This document shows, one piece after another, positions 26,039 to 34,921 of a stretch of 64,000 nucleotides of DNA (position 1 is its first letter; every line of letters begins with the position of its first letter). The notes under the pieces were generated by a model. That model worked only from the letters and a program-made list of their open reading frames with translations. It was not told the origin of the DNA and searched no databases. The stretch comes from Terriglobales bacterium (lineage in GTDB: Bacteria; Acidobacteriota; Terriglobia; Bryobacterales; Bryobacteraceae), in NCBI GenBank assembly GCA_027485675.1, contig JAIXQP010000025.1:186001-250000 (forward strand), in the 5' to 3' direction. The position numbers and the translations under genes were made by a program.

Positions 26039-26087
26039 TCTCCGCAAGCCGGCGGCGGAGTTGTTATAAAGGTGGGTGCCCTTCCCG

Positions 26088-26486
26088 ATGCCCCCCGACA
26101 AAAAGGCCACCCGCCGCCGCTTGCCGACCATCCGCATCGGCCATCTCTCCATCACTTTGCTGCCGGGCGAATCCGTGGACCGCGTGCAACAGTTGACCGA
26201 CCAGGTCTGGGAACGCTGGCAGCCGCAGAACATCGTCGAACAGTTCGACTGCGACATGATCATCCACGCCCTCTTCAAGATCGAACGCTACGAACGGTTC
26301 CGCGATCAGTTCGTCGCCAGTGGAATTCAGGCCGAAGACCTGGACCGGGCCCAAAAATCCTACCAGTCCACCATCGTCACCGCCGAACGCAGCCTGCTCA
26401 TCGCCCGCGAAGCGCAACCCCGCGCCAACTCCAAGGTGACCCCCGATATGCTGGCCGATTGGCCTGTCGATGGGCCCGTTCAGTAG
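26088..26486 (+). CDS. Small hypothetical protein upstream of the DUF2760/Hsp70 operon
   Basis: Unrecognised soluble protein of about 132 residues from the ATG at 26088; a GTG at 26076 would add four. It starts with a basic segment (KKATRRR), followed by a short beta-rich part and amphipathic helices (VDRVQQLTDQVWERWQ, LFKIERYERFRDQFVASG, LDRAQKSYQSTIVTAERSLLIA) that may form a helical bundle. It lies 36 bases before the DUF2760 gene on the same strand and could be part of that operon. No function is proposed. Confidence 0.55.
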   Translation: MPPDKKATRRRLPTIRIGHLSITLLPGESVDRVQQLTDQVWERWQPQNIVEQFDCDMIIHALFKIERYERFRDQFVASGIQAEDLDRAQKSYQSTIVTAERSLLIAREAQPRANSKVTPDMLADWPVDGPVQ

Positions 26487-26510
26487 TGCACGGTGTATCC
26501 TGAAGGATTC

Positions 26511-26515
26511 AGGAG
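26511..26515 (+). promoter_or_regulatory. Ribosome-binding site that decides the DUF2760 start
   Basis: AGGAG at 26511-26515 lies 7 bases before a TTG at 26523. This favours that start over the upstream in-frame GTG at 26493, which lacks a comparable site. Confidence 0.6.
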
Positions 26516-26522
26516 CTTTTCG

Positions 26523-27065
26523 TTGTCTCGCATTGCTGACGCCTTCTCATCTTTCTTCGGAATCCTTTTCTCCGGAACCCTTTCCCCCGAAATTGCCAAG
26601 AATTACGGCTACACCAAAATCGTAGAAAAGAAGCCGGAGCCGAAACCCGCCCCCGTGCCCGTCGCCAAGACCAGCGACGGCGCGCTGCAGATGCTCGGCA
26701 TCCTGCAGCGCGAAGCCCGCCTCGTCGACTTCCTCATGGAAGACATCTCCGCCTATCAGGACGACCAGGTCGGCGCCGCCGTCCGCACCCTCCATGAACA
26801 GGCCGGCAAAGCCATCGGCCGTTATCTCACCCTCTCGCCCATCATCGATGGCGTCGAAGGCACCTATACCGAAACCCGCGCCGCCGGTCCCCTCGCCAAA
26901 GACAACGCTGCCCTCAAGTTCCTCGGCAACGTCCCCGCCCAAGGCAAGCCGCAGGGCGGCACCCTCCGCCACAAAGGCTGGCACGCCTCGAAAGTCGACC
27001 TCCCCGAAGTGAAGCCGGCCATGTCCGTCCACATTCTCGCCCCCGCCGAAATCGAAATCGAATAG
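26523..27065 (+). CDS. DUF2760 domain protein of an Hsp70 operon
   Basis: Protein of unknown role, about 180 residues from the TTG at 26523. Residues 1-20 are hydrophobic (SRIADAFSSFFGILFSG), then a Pro/Lys-rich linker (KKPEPKPAPVPV), then the DUF2760 domain (GILQREARLVDFLMEDISAYQDDQVG, GKAIGRYL, GTLRHKGWHASKVDLPE). DUF2760 genes are typically found directly before unusual Hsp70 genes, as here: the next gene starts one base after the stop. It may be a cofactor, client adaptor or nucleotide exchange partner of those Hsp70s; this is inference from context. Confidence 0.82.
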   Translation: MSRIADAFSSFFGILFSGTLSPEIAKNYGYTKIVEKKPEPKPAPVPVAKTSDGALQMLGILQREARLVDFLMEDISAYQDDQVGAAVRTLHEQAGKAIGRYLTLSPIIDGVEGTYTETRAAGPLAKDNAALKFLGNVPAQGKPQGGTLRHKGWHASKVDLPEVKPAMSVHILAPAEIEIE

Positions 27066-27066
27066 C

Positions 27067-28704
27067 ATGCAGCCTACCCTTGGCATCGACCTCGGCACCA
27101 CCAACTGTGCCGTCGCGCGCGCCGAAGAGGAAGCCGGCGTCGAGGTTCTCGGTATCCCCCAACTCGTCAACCCCGGCGAAGTCCGCGCCGAACCGCTCTT
27201 CCCCTCGAGCCTCTATCTCCCCGGCCCCTCCGAGTTCGCCCCCGGCGCGCTCGCCCTCCCCTGGGACGAGAGCCCGCCCTACCTCACCGGCGAACTCGCC
27301 AAAAAACGCGGCGCCGAAAACCCCTCCCGCCTCGTCCACTCCGCCAAGTCCTGGCTCGCCGTCGCCGGCGACATGCCCCACCTCTCCGCCGTCGAAGCCA
27401 CCCGCGCCTACCTCGCCCACCTGCGCGCCGCCACCCCGAACTTCGACGCCCACAACGTCCTCATCACCGTCCCGGCCTCCTTCGACGCTGCCGCCCGCGA
27501 CCTCACCCTCCAAGCCGCTCAACAAGCCGGCTACCCCACCCCCGTTCTGCTCGAAGAGCCGCAGGCCGCCTTCTACGCCTGGCTCGAACGCCACCCCGAC
27601 TGGCGCGAACGCATCCATCCCGGCGCTCTCATCCTCGTCATTGACATCGGCGGAGGCACCACCGACTTCACCCTCATCCGCGTCACCGACCACTCCGGCG
27701 ACCTCGCCCTCGAACGCATCGCCGTCGGCGAACACATCCTCCTCGGCGGCGACAACATGGACCTCGCCCTCGCCCGCGCCGTCGAAGCGGAAATGCCCAA
27801 GCTCGACGCCGCCCAGCTCCATGCCCTCTGGCAGCGCTGCCGCGTCGCCAAAGAAAAGCTCCTTGCCCCCGGCGCCACGCAAACGGAAGAGCCGGTCACC
27901 ATCCTCGGCCGCGGCACCGGCCTCATCGGCGGCACACTCAAGGGCGTTCTCCGCCGCTCCACGCTCGAACAGGTGCTCCTCGATGGCTTCCTGCCCCCCG
28001 CCGAAGCCACCGACACGCCCGCCCGTCCCCGCCGCGCGGCTCTGCAAGAGGTCGGCCTCCCCTACGCCTCTGACCCCGCCATCACGCGCCACCTCGCCGC
28101 GTTCCTCCGCGGCCAGCAGCCCACCCACGTACTCTTCAACGGCGGCGTCCTCAACGCCCCACTCGTCCGTGAACGCCTGCTCTCGGTTCTGAACTCCTGG
28201 CTCCCGGCCCCCGTCGAAGTGCTCAGCGGCGAAGACCTCATGCACGCCGTCGCCCGCGGCGCGGCCTACTACGGCCTCGCCCGCCAAGGCCGCGGCCTCC
28301 GCATCCGCGGCGGCGTCCCCCGGACGTACTACCTTGGCATCGAATCCGCCATGCCCGCCGTCCCCGGCTTCCCGCCGCCCATGAAGGCGCTCACCGTCGT
28401 CCCCTTCGGCCTCGAAGAAGGCTCCGCCGTCGCCCTGCCGAAGTACGAATTTTCCCTCCGCACCGGCGAACCCGCCGAGTTCCGCTTCTTCTCCTCCACC
28501 ACCCGAAAAGAGGATCAGCCCGGCGACCTGCTCGACCCCATTCCCCCCGGCGTCGAAGAACTCGCCCCCATGGAAGTCACCCTCTCCGGCGCTCCCGCCC
28601 GCGTCTCGCTCGAAGCGCAGGTCACGGAAACCGGCATGCTCGAAATCTATTGCGTCGCCCCCAGCGGAGAACGCTGGAAACTCGAATTCAACCTACGCTC
28701 ATGA
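27067..28704 (+). CDS. Hsp70-family protein, short form
   Basis: DnaK-like ATPase of 545 residues, distinct from the housekeeping DnaK. The nucleotide-binding signatures are intact: GIDLGTTNCAVA (residues 6-17), VIDIGGGTTDFTLI (about 192-205) and an adenosine-type VLFNGGVLNAPLVRE (about 356). The linker and C-terminal part are short (about 120 residues, beta-rich), without the helical lid of DnaK. It sits between DUF2760 (1-base gap) and a longer Hsp70 (4-base ATGA overlap), implying stoichiometric production of all three. Client and co-chaperones are unknown; no DnaJ or GrpE gene is adjacent. Confidence 0.9.
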   Translation: MQPTLGIDLGTTNCAVARAEEEAGVEVLGIPQLVNPGEVRAEPLFPSSLYLPGPSEFAPGALALPWDESPPYLTGELAKKRGAENPSRLVHSAKSWLAVAGDMPHLSAVEATRAYLAHLRAATPNFDAHNVLITVPASFDAAARDLTLQAAQQAGYPTPVLLEEPQAAFYAWLERHPDWRERIHPGALILVIDIGGGTTDFTLIRVTDHSGDLALERIAVGEHILLGGDNMDLALARAVEAEMPKLDAAQLHALWQRCRVAKEKLLAPGATQTEEPVTILGRGTGLIGGTLKGVLRRSTLEQVLLDGFLPPAEATDTPARPRRAALQEVGLPYASDPAITRHLAAFLRGQQPTHVLFNGGVLNAPLVRERLLSVLNSWLPAPVEVLSGEDLMHAVARGAAYYGLARQGRGLRIRGGVPRTYYLGIESAMPAVPGFPPPMKALTVVPFGLEEGSAVALPKYEFSLRTGEPAEFRFFSSTTRKEDQPGDLLDPIPPGVEELAPMEVTLSGAPARVSLEAQVTETGMLEIYCVAPSGERWKLEFNLRS

Positions 28705-31334
28705 AGATCGGCATCGACCTCGGCACCACCAACTCCGCCCTCGCCTACTGGGACCCCTCCGACGACGACGCGGCCATCAGTGTCTTCGAAATCCCCCAGT
28801 TCACGGCCCCCGGACGCATCGAAAAGCTCCGCACCCTCCCCAGCTTCCTCTACCTCGCCGACCAGACCTACGTCGGCGCCTACGCCCGCGAACAAGGCGC
28901 CCTCACCCCCACCCGCTCCGTCCACTCCGCCAAAAGCTGGCTCTCCAATCCCGACGTCGACCGCACCGCCAAGATCCTCCCCTGGGAAGCCCAGCCCGAA
29001 TCCCGCGAACTCTCCCCCGTCGAAGTCTCCGCCGCGTTTCTCAAACACATCCGCGATGCCTGGGACGCCGCGCACCCGGAAACACCCCTCGCCGCCCAGG
29101 ACATCGTCCTCACCGTCCCGGCGTCGTTCGACGAAGAGGCTCGCGAGCTCACCGTCATGGCCGCCACCCAGGCCGGCCTCGACAACGTCACTCTCATTGA
29201 AGAACCCGCCGCGGCCTTCTACTCCTGGATCGCCAACCACCTCACGGCCTCGCAAAAGCAGCTCTTCGACGGCCAGACCGTCCTCGTCTGCGACGTCGGC
29301 GGCGGCACCAGCGACTTTACCCTCATCAAGGTCTCCCGTACCGGCGACATGGTGGAGTTCACCCGCACCGCCGTCGGCAAGCATCTCCTCCTCGGCGGCG
29401 ACAACCTCGACCTCACCCTCGCCTGGCTCGTCGAAGCCAAGCTCGGCCAGCAGCTCTCGCTCCGCCAGCGCTCCGCCCTCCGCCGCCAATGCGCCGCCGC
29501 GAAAGAGAGATTACTGAACGAACCCAATCTCGAAAAGGTGGAGATCACCGTCCTCGGCGCCGGCAGCTCCCTGATCGGCGGCACCCTGCGTTCGGAAATC
29601 CTCCGCTCGGAAGCGCTCGAACTCGCTCTTGAAGGCTTCCTCCCCGCTGCGCCGCTCGCCGACCGGCCCAAAGACGACAAGCGCAGCCTCTTCCGCGAAC
29701 TCGGCCTCCCTTACGTTTCGGACCCCGCCGTCACCAAGCACCTCGCGGCGTTCCTCACCGATAACGGCGTCACCGAAGGTCCCGACGCTATTCTCTTCAA
29801 CGGCGGCTTCTTCATCCCGGAACTCCTCCGCCAGCGCGTCGCTGACGTCCTCGAACACTGGTTTGCCAAGCGCCCGGCGATCTTCGAGAATCGCGACCTC
29901 GATCTCGCCGTCGCCGTCGGCGCGGCCTATTACGCCAACGTCCGCACCGGCGGCAAGGGCGTCCTTGTCCGCGGCGGCCTCCCGCGCGCTTACTTCGTCG
30001 GCCTGTCGAACGACCGCAAGCAGTCCATCTGCCTAGCCCCGCGCGGCAGCGAGGAAGGCACCGAGATCACCCTCGACCACGAAGGCCTCCAGCTCGTCGC
30101 CAACCGCCCCGTCAGCTTCCGCCTCTACAGCTCGCTCCACCGCACGGAAGATCAGATCGGCGACCTCGTCGACCTCTCCGCCGAACCCGAGATCCACGCC
30201 CACGCCCCGCTCCAGGCCTTGATCCGCTTCGGCAAGCCCACCGGCGAACGCCTGGTCCCCGTCAAGCTCGGGGCCAAGCTCACCGCCGTCGGAACGCTCG
30301 AGATCTGGTGCGATTCGAAGGTCAGCGACAACCGTTGGCGTCTCCAGTTCGAGCTGCGCAAGTCCGCCGCTCCCACGGCTCAACGCGCCGCCACGGTCAT
30401 TGCCGACGAAGCCGTGGCCGCCGGCGAAGCCCTCATCCGCCAGACCTTTGAGGCCGGCACCCTGCCGCCCGAAGAGCTCCCCGCCAAGCTCGAACAGTTG
30501 CTCGGCCTCGGCCGCGCCAGTTGGCCCTTGAGCGTCATCCGCCGCTACGCCGATCTCTTCCTCCAACTCGCCGACTCCCGGAAGCGTTCGGCGGCCCATG
30601 AGGCGCGTTGGTTGAACCTCGGCGGCCTTTGCCTCCGCCCCGGCTTCGGCTTTCCGGGCGACGAGCTCCGCATTGAACAGGCGCGCCGCGTCTTTGCCGG
30701 CGGCCTGACCTTCAGCAATCAGGTCCAACCCGAAATCGAGTGGTGGATCTTCTGGGGCCGCGTCGCCGGCGGCCTGAATCGCAACCAGCAAACGGACATC
30801 TATCAGCGCATCGCCAACCAGATCCTGCCGAAGGGCAACAAGAAGGCGCCCCGAATTAATCCCAGCCTCGTGCGCGAACTCTGGCGCACCGCCGCCAGCC
30901 TCGAACATCTTCCCGCTGGCACCCGCACCGAACTGGGCGAGTCCTGCCTGAAGCGTCTCCGCAACAACCAATCGACGCATCCAGAGACGGATCTCTGGTG
31001 CCTGAGCCGCCTCGGCGCCCGCAAGCTTTTCTACGGGCCGATGAATCTGGTGCTCCCCGCCGCGACGGCGGTCCGTTGGGCCGAGCAGTTGTTGAAGCAT
31101 CCGCACGCCCACGTGCCGGAGACGCTCGTGGCCCTCTGCCAGAAGACCGGCAACGCCACGCTCGACGTCCCGGTCACCACCCTGAACCTCGCCGCCGCTC
31201 GCATCCAGCAGCATAAGGATTCCGAAGCCCTGCTCGCCCGTTTGGAGGGCAAGGCCGCCGACTCCGCCGAGTCGCTCGCCCGCCTGTTCGGCGAGGAGCT
31301 CCCCAGCGGCCTCGTGTTCACCAGCTCTTACTGA
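28701..31334 (+). CDS. Hsp70-family protein, long form with extra C-terminal domain
   Basis: Second Hsp70 homologue, 877 residues from the ATG at 28701. It has GIDLGTTNSALA (residues 4-15), VCDVGGGTSDFTLI (about 200) and ILFNGGFFIPELLRQ (about 368). After the beta-type substrate domain ends near residue 555 there is a helical extension of about 320 residues (AAPTAQRAATVI to the end) that, by position, fits DUF3731, a domain known beside such Hsp70 ATPases. The overlap with the shorter Hsp70 suggests that the two act as a pair. An upstream in-frame start at 28650 lies within the preceding gene and is rejected. Confidence 0.88.
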   Translation: MKIGIDLGTTNSALAYWDPSDDDAAISVFEIPQFTAPGRIEKLRTLPSFLYLADQTYVGAYAREQGALTPTRSVHSAKSWLSNPDVDRTAKILPWEAQPESRELSPVEVSAAFLKHIRDAWDAAHPETPLAAQDIVLTVPASFDEEARELTVMAATQAGLDNVTLIEEPAAAFYSWIANHLTASQKQLFDGQTVLVCDVGGGTSDFTLIKVSRTGDMVEFTRTAVGKHLLLGGDNLDLTLAWLVEAKLGQQLSLRQRSALRRQCAAAKERLLNEPNLEKVEITVLGAGSSLIGGTLRSEILRSEALELALEGFLPAAPLADRPKDDKRSLFRELGLPYVSDPAVTKHLAAFLTDNGVTEGPDAILFNGGFFIPELLRQRVADVLEHWFAKRPAIFENRDLDLAVAVGAAYYANVRTGGKGVLVRGGLPRAYFVGLSNDRKQSICLAPRGSEEGTEITLDHEGLQLVANRPVSFRLYSSLHRTEDQIGDLVDLSAEPEIHAHAPLQALIRFGKPTGERLVPVKLGAKLTAVGTLEIWCDSKVSDNRWRLQFELRKSAAPTAQRAATVIADEAVAAGEALIRQTFEAGTLPPEELPAKLEQLLGLGRASWPLSVIRRYADLFLQLADSRKRSAAHEARWLNLGGLCLRPGFGFPGDELRIEQARRVFAGGLTFSNQVQPEIEWWIFWGRVAGGLNRNQQTDIYQRIANQILPKGNKKAPRINPSLVRELWRTAASLEHLPAGTRTELGESCLKRLRNNQSTHPETDLWCLSRLGARKLFYGPMNLVLPAATAVRWAEQLLKHPHAHVPETLVALCQKTGNATLDVPVTTLNLAAARIQQHKDSEALLARLEGKAADSAESLARLFGEELPSGLVFTSSY

Positions 31335-34300
31335 GTCAGGTTCAGGTAGCGCAGGTACCGCCATCCGCTGTTGGGCAACCCTGCTGACCGGCTCTGCACC
31401 CCACCGAAGTAGAGCAAGTGTCCCCGGAAGCCTGTCTTGAAGGTCAAGCCAAAATTGAGGGTCAGGTCGCGCCCACTGAGCGTGCGGGAACTCGTTGCGC
31501 CATCGAGGGTACATTGCGTGTTCGACACCGTCCCCGGCTGACCCGGTGTAATCCCGGGCAGCAGCAGGTTCGTGCCGGAGTCGCTCAGCAGATACATGAC
31601 GTTGGCCACGCCGTCGTAGCCGACATAGCAGGCATTGGCCCCGTTCAGTTCTCCGTTGATCAAGAACTGCGCTGCCGTAATGTTGCTCGCCGCCACCGCG
31701 TCCCGGTACTGCACCCGGATCCGTCCCGCTTCGTTCTGGGTGTATTCGATGACCTGCGGCCGCGTATTCTCGGGCGCCGTTTCTGGAAGGCGGAAGATTC
31801 CTCGCGGAGACCACCCGGAGTTGGCCCCGCCCCGGTCCCGCGCGGCCAAAAAGGCGATCTTGTCGCCCTGGAACGTCTCCCTAAACCGAATCACCATCGA
31901 AAGGGTCAGAAAATTCCCAAATCGCTCCACCCAAACATTCCGAATGCTGCACTGGCTGTTCTGAATCGGGGTGGAGGACCCGAGCCCCGTCGCGATCAGA
32001 TTGGTGTTGTTGTCGTTCACCAAAAACATCGTATTGCTCACCGAATCAAACGCCAGGTAACAGGCATTACCAGCGTCTAGCGCGTGATTGACCAGAATAT
32101 TGAGAACACCCAGATCTTCATTCCCGTCGCCATCAAAATAGGTGGCCGTCAACTGAGTATCGCGGGGGTCTTCACCGGCCAGCTGCGTCGAAATCGATTC
32201 CGGCCTGGGCACGGCGCCGCCCTGCTCCACCAATACGGAAACGCCTGCCACGCTGAATGTACCGCTTCGCGCGGCACGGTTTGGGGAAGCGTCCACCCCC
32301 ATGACGAGCGGGCCGGATCCGCTGTTGCGATAACTTTGGTAACGAATCCAGGGAACCTGGGAATCTGGGTCCCACATGCACTGGTCCTGTGTCGTCACAT
32401 TGACAATCACCGCGTCGCCTGCCGTCCCTACCCGGAAGCTGCGCGGGTTCACTGCGAACGTACACTCGTACCGGGTATACGAAAAGCTGTAGGCTTTGGG
32501 AGCCGCCGAAGCTTGTATTGTCTGCGAAAGCGGTCCCCCATGGTCCCATCGCCCATCATCGAAATAGTGGGCGTTTGGATACCGAGCACCCGCCCCTCCA
32601 TTCCGGGAAATCGTAATCGTGTGTGTCGTCCCGGGCTGCCAAGCGAACCTCGCCGGCGTGGTGTAGCCAGTTCCGTCCACCGAGAGACTCATCCCGCTCG
32701 GCTGCGAAGTAAACGTGTGCTCAATACTGCCTGTCGTATCGCGGAAACGTGAGAGGAACGCGTATGTCTCGCCGCTCTCCGCCATTGGACTCCTGGTACG
32801 GCTATTGATCGTCGGAAAGTCTGCGGACCGGGTCGTGCCTGCCAACCAGACCCTACCCTGCGGATCAATGGTCATTCCTCGCAGCCGCTCTTCTCGGGAG
32901 CCTCCCAAATAGGTGCCGTAGATGACGTCCTGCCAGTTCCGGGAAAACTTCCTCACGAAGACGCCCGAACCACCAGCGTCGTTCGGTTGGTAGGCGTCAT
33001 AAATCGCGGCTTCACTGCCGCCTCCGCCTAGGATCAGATTGCCACTGCCATCCACTGCCACCTCCGCCGCAAAGAAGTCGAGGCTATTCCGCAGCAAAAT
33101 CCGGTTCGTATCGGCCGAAAGGTTGGCGAAGAACGCTCCCGGACGAGTACCGTCTCCGACGTTCCTTTCTCCCGGTGGCAGCGTAAAGTTCCCTAACGTG
33201 CTCCCCAGCACGAGCAGCGATTGGTCGGGAGCGAATCGAAGCCGTTGCGGCAGCCAGTCGCCTCCCGGGAAAAGCGTAGTGAGCAGCACCGGCGCAGAAC
33301 CGTCCGGGTTCCACTCGACCACCATTCCTTGCCGCCCGCTCGATGTCTTCGCCGCTCCCCCTCCAACCGGAGTAATCGCGGGAGAGTTTGTCTCGACCAG
33401 CCAAAGCGCCCGGCCGGCCGAACTCACCGCCACGCCCTTCACCACCGTGGTGGATCGATCATTGCCAGAAATTGCCGAGGCGTGCAGATACCGGCCCCCA
33501 CTCGGCCCGATCTTCAGGCACAGTCCCATCTCGCTCGCCCGTCCACCCGGAGCGTAGATCGTCGTCGTCGGAAACGATAGCCCCGCCGACGTCGCGGCCG
33601 CCACCAACAGATTCCCCTCGGCATCCACCGCAGCATCATAGGTCGTCGTATTGCCAATTCCCCCCAAAATCGTGGAGTACAACACACTCTGCCCATCCGC
33701 CGACAACCGGAACGCAAACCCCTCCTGGCTCACACTCGCCCGATTCACCGCCACCGGGTTCACCTGCGGAAAGTCGATCGACGTCGTGTGCCCCACCACA
33801 TAAGCCTCCCCCGCCGCATTCACCGCCATCCGCGTCACCTCCTCCTCCCGCGCTCCGCCCACCAACGTCGCGTAAACCAAGTTCGCCCCCGTCGGGTCAA
33901 ACTTCGCCACCAACACATCAAATGACCGCTGCCCCGCGGGGCCAATCGACCTACTACCCGTGAGCGGACCATCCGTCCCCATCGCAACGTATATGTTCCC
34001 TGCCGGATCCGACGCCATCGACAAGCCATAGACGTTGCCTAGATACGTCGAATAGTCCAGCGCCGGGTCAATCAACAGCGGCAAGTTCCGATCATAGGCC
34101 CCTATGCGAAACCGCACGACATTCTTCTCAATGGCAAATCGCACCGCCACCGGCACTCGCCCTTGCGCGCCCTCCTGCCAAGCCACTGGCGCCAACTGCC
34201 GGTAGACTTCTCCCCGCAGGCGCACCGCCAGCGACCCGTCTCCCTCCACCGCGGCCGCCGCGTTTGCTCCCAACTCTAAAGCAATCTGAGCAGGATCGGC

Positions 34301-34693
34301 GCCTGCCGCCACTTCGAAGTCGTACTCCACGGTGCCGCCCCGGCCATGAAACACCGCATCGATGCCCGGATAGAGAGCGCGGTATCGTAACTGATCATGC
34401 GGAGAAAGGACCTCCCGCCGCGGCCGGAAATCGGTCAACCGGAAGGTGGAGGGTCGCTCCAGTACCGGCCGCACCGTCTGCGCCCCCAGGAAACGAAACC
34501 CTAATCCTTGGCTATCTCCAACCCTTACGGAAAAGCCGGTTACTCCAAAATCAACTGCCACCCCGCCCGACCAAGCTACGGCCCCCGACTCCGTGTGCAG
34601 AAAGACAGTCGGCAGGCTTACATACGTTCCCGCCGACAGCAGCATGCAACTGACATGTAACAAAACCAAAAGTAAGTGGCGATGAGACAGCAT
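31328..34693 (-). CDS. Secreted SBBP beta-propeller repeat protein with BACON-like domain
   Basis: Exported protein of 1121 residues. After a signal peptide (to about residue 22) there is a beta-rich N-terminal domain ending in LPLLIDPALDYSTYLG (about 215), the usual lead-in to SBBP repeats. Repeats of the form FDVLVAKFDPTGANLVYATLVGG and GNLLVAAATS follow to about residue 660. Then comes an Ig-like part with a PEGA-type start (FTSQPSGMSLSVDG), a BACON-like domain (FAVNPRSFRVGTAGD...VSVLVEQGG, about 765-850) and two copies of a C-terminal module (AGNACYLAFDSVSNTMFL and GANACYVGYDGVANVMYL). Likely cell-surface adhesion or polymer binding. Its end overlaps the convergent Hsp70 gene by 7 bases. 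Confidence 0.78.
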   Translation of the reverse strand: MLSHRHLLLVLLHVSCMLLSAGTYVSLPTVFLHTESGAVAWSGGVAVDFGVTGFSVRVGDSQGLGFRFLGAQTVRPVLERPSTFRLTDFRPRREVLSPHDQLRYRALYPGIDAVFHGRGGTVEYDFEVAAGADPAQIALELGANAAAAVEGDGSLAVRLRGEVYRQLAPVAWQEGAQGRVPVAVRFAIEKNVVRFRIGAYDRNLPLLIDPALDYSTYLGNVYGLSMASDPAGNIYVAMGTDGPLTGSRSIGPAGQRSFDVLVAKFDPTGANLVYATLVGGAREEEVTRMAVNAAGEAYVVGHTTSIDFPQVNPVAVNRASVSQEGFAFRLSADGQSVLYSTILGGIGNTTTYDAAVDAEGNLLVAAATSAGLSFPTTTIYAPGGRASEMGLCLKIGPSGGRYLHASAISGNDRSTTVVKGVAVSSAGRALWLVETNSPAITPVGGGAAKTSSGRQGMVVEWNPDGSAPVLLTTLFPGGDWLPQRLRFAPDQSLLVLGSTLGNFTLPPGERNVGDGTRPGAFFANLSADTNRILLRNSLDFFAAEVAVDGSGNLILGGGGSEAAIYDAYQPNDAGGSGVFVRKFSRNWQDVIYGTYLGGSREERLRGMTIDPQGRVWLAGTTRSADFPTINSRTRSPMAESGETYAFLSRFRDTTGSIEHTFTSQPSGMSLSVDGTGYTTPARFAWQPGTTHTITISRNGGAGARYPNAHYFDDGRWDHGGPLSQTIQASAAPKAYSFSYTRYECTFAVNPRSFRVGTAGDAVIVNVTTQDQCMWDPDSQVPWIRYQSYRNSGSGPLVMGVDASPNRAARSGTFSVAGVSVLVEQGGAVPRPESISTQLAGEDPRDTQLTATYFDGDGNEDLGVLNILVNHALDAGNACYLAFDSVSNTMFLVNDNNTNLIATGLGSSTPIQNSQCSIRNVWVERFGNFLTLSMVIRFRETFQGDKIAFLAARDRGGANSGWSPRGIFRLPETAPENTRPQVIEYTQNEAGRIRVQYRDAVAASNITAAQFLINGELNGANACYVGYDGVANVMYLLSDSGTNLLLPGITPGQPGTVSNTQCTLDGATSSRTLSGRDLTLNFGLTFKTGFRGHLLYFGGVQSRSAGLPNSGWRYLRYLNLTQ

Positions 34694-34761
34694 GACTGAC
34701 AGGCTAGCGCATGTTGGCGGCCGGTGAATCGATCCGGTGTGCTACCCCGGAAGAGTTTCCG

Positions 34762-34891
34762 TCCAGCCGGCGACACAGGTTGACCCCGGCTCGGATCCAG
34801 AGGGCGTTTCAAATGGAAAACCAGGGTGCAACCCGGAAATCGCTCTTCCCCGGAAGTGTTACCCTTTAGTCACAAGGGGCACTGTCCCTTG
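34762..34891 (+). promoter_or_regulatory. Structured leader with two inverted repeats before a TonB receptor gene
   Basis: Within the 228-base gap, AGCCGG at 34765-34770 pairs with CCGGCT at 34786-34791 and, across a one-base bulge, TCC 34762-34764 with GGA 34793-34795. A second hairpin, CAAGGG 34873-34878 with CCCTTG 34886-34891, ends 14 bases before the AGGAGG of the receptor gene. It matches no riboswitch that I know. The first may also be a terminator or protein site. No promoter is convincing. Confidence 0.35.
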
Positions 34892-34905
34892 GTTTCCCAC
34901 TCCTT

Positions 34906-34911
34906 AGGAGG
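34906..34911 (+). promoter_or_regulatory. Strong Shine-Dalgarno that fixes the receptor start
   Basis: A perfect AGGAGG lies 10 bases before the ATG at 34922 and rules out the longer in-frame reading from 34826. Confidence 0.75.
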
Positions 34912-34921
34912 TCTATCAATA

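Noticed and set aside
34826-34921. N-terminal extension of the TonB receptor
   Set aside because: The AGGAGG before 34922 and the signal peptide directly after it define the start.
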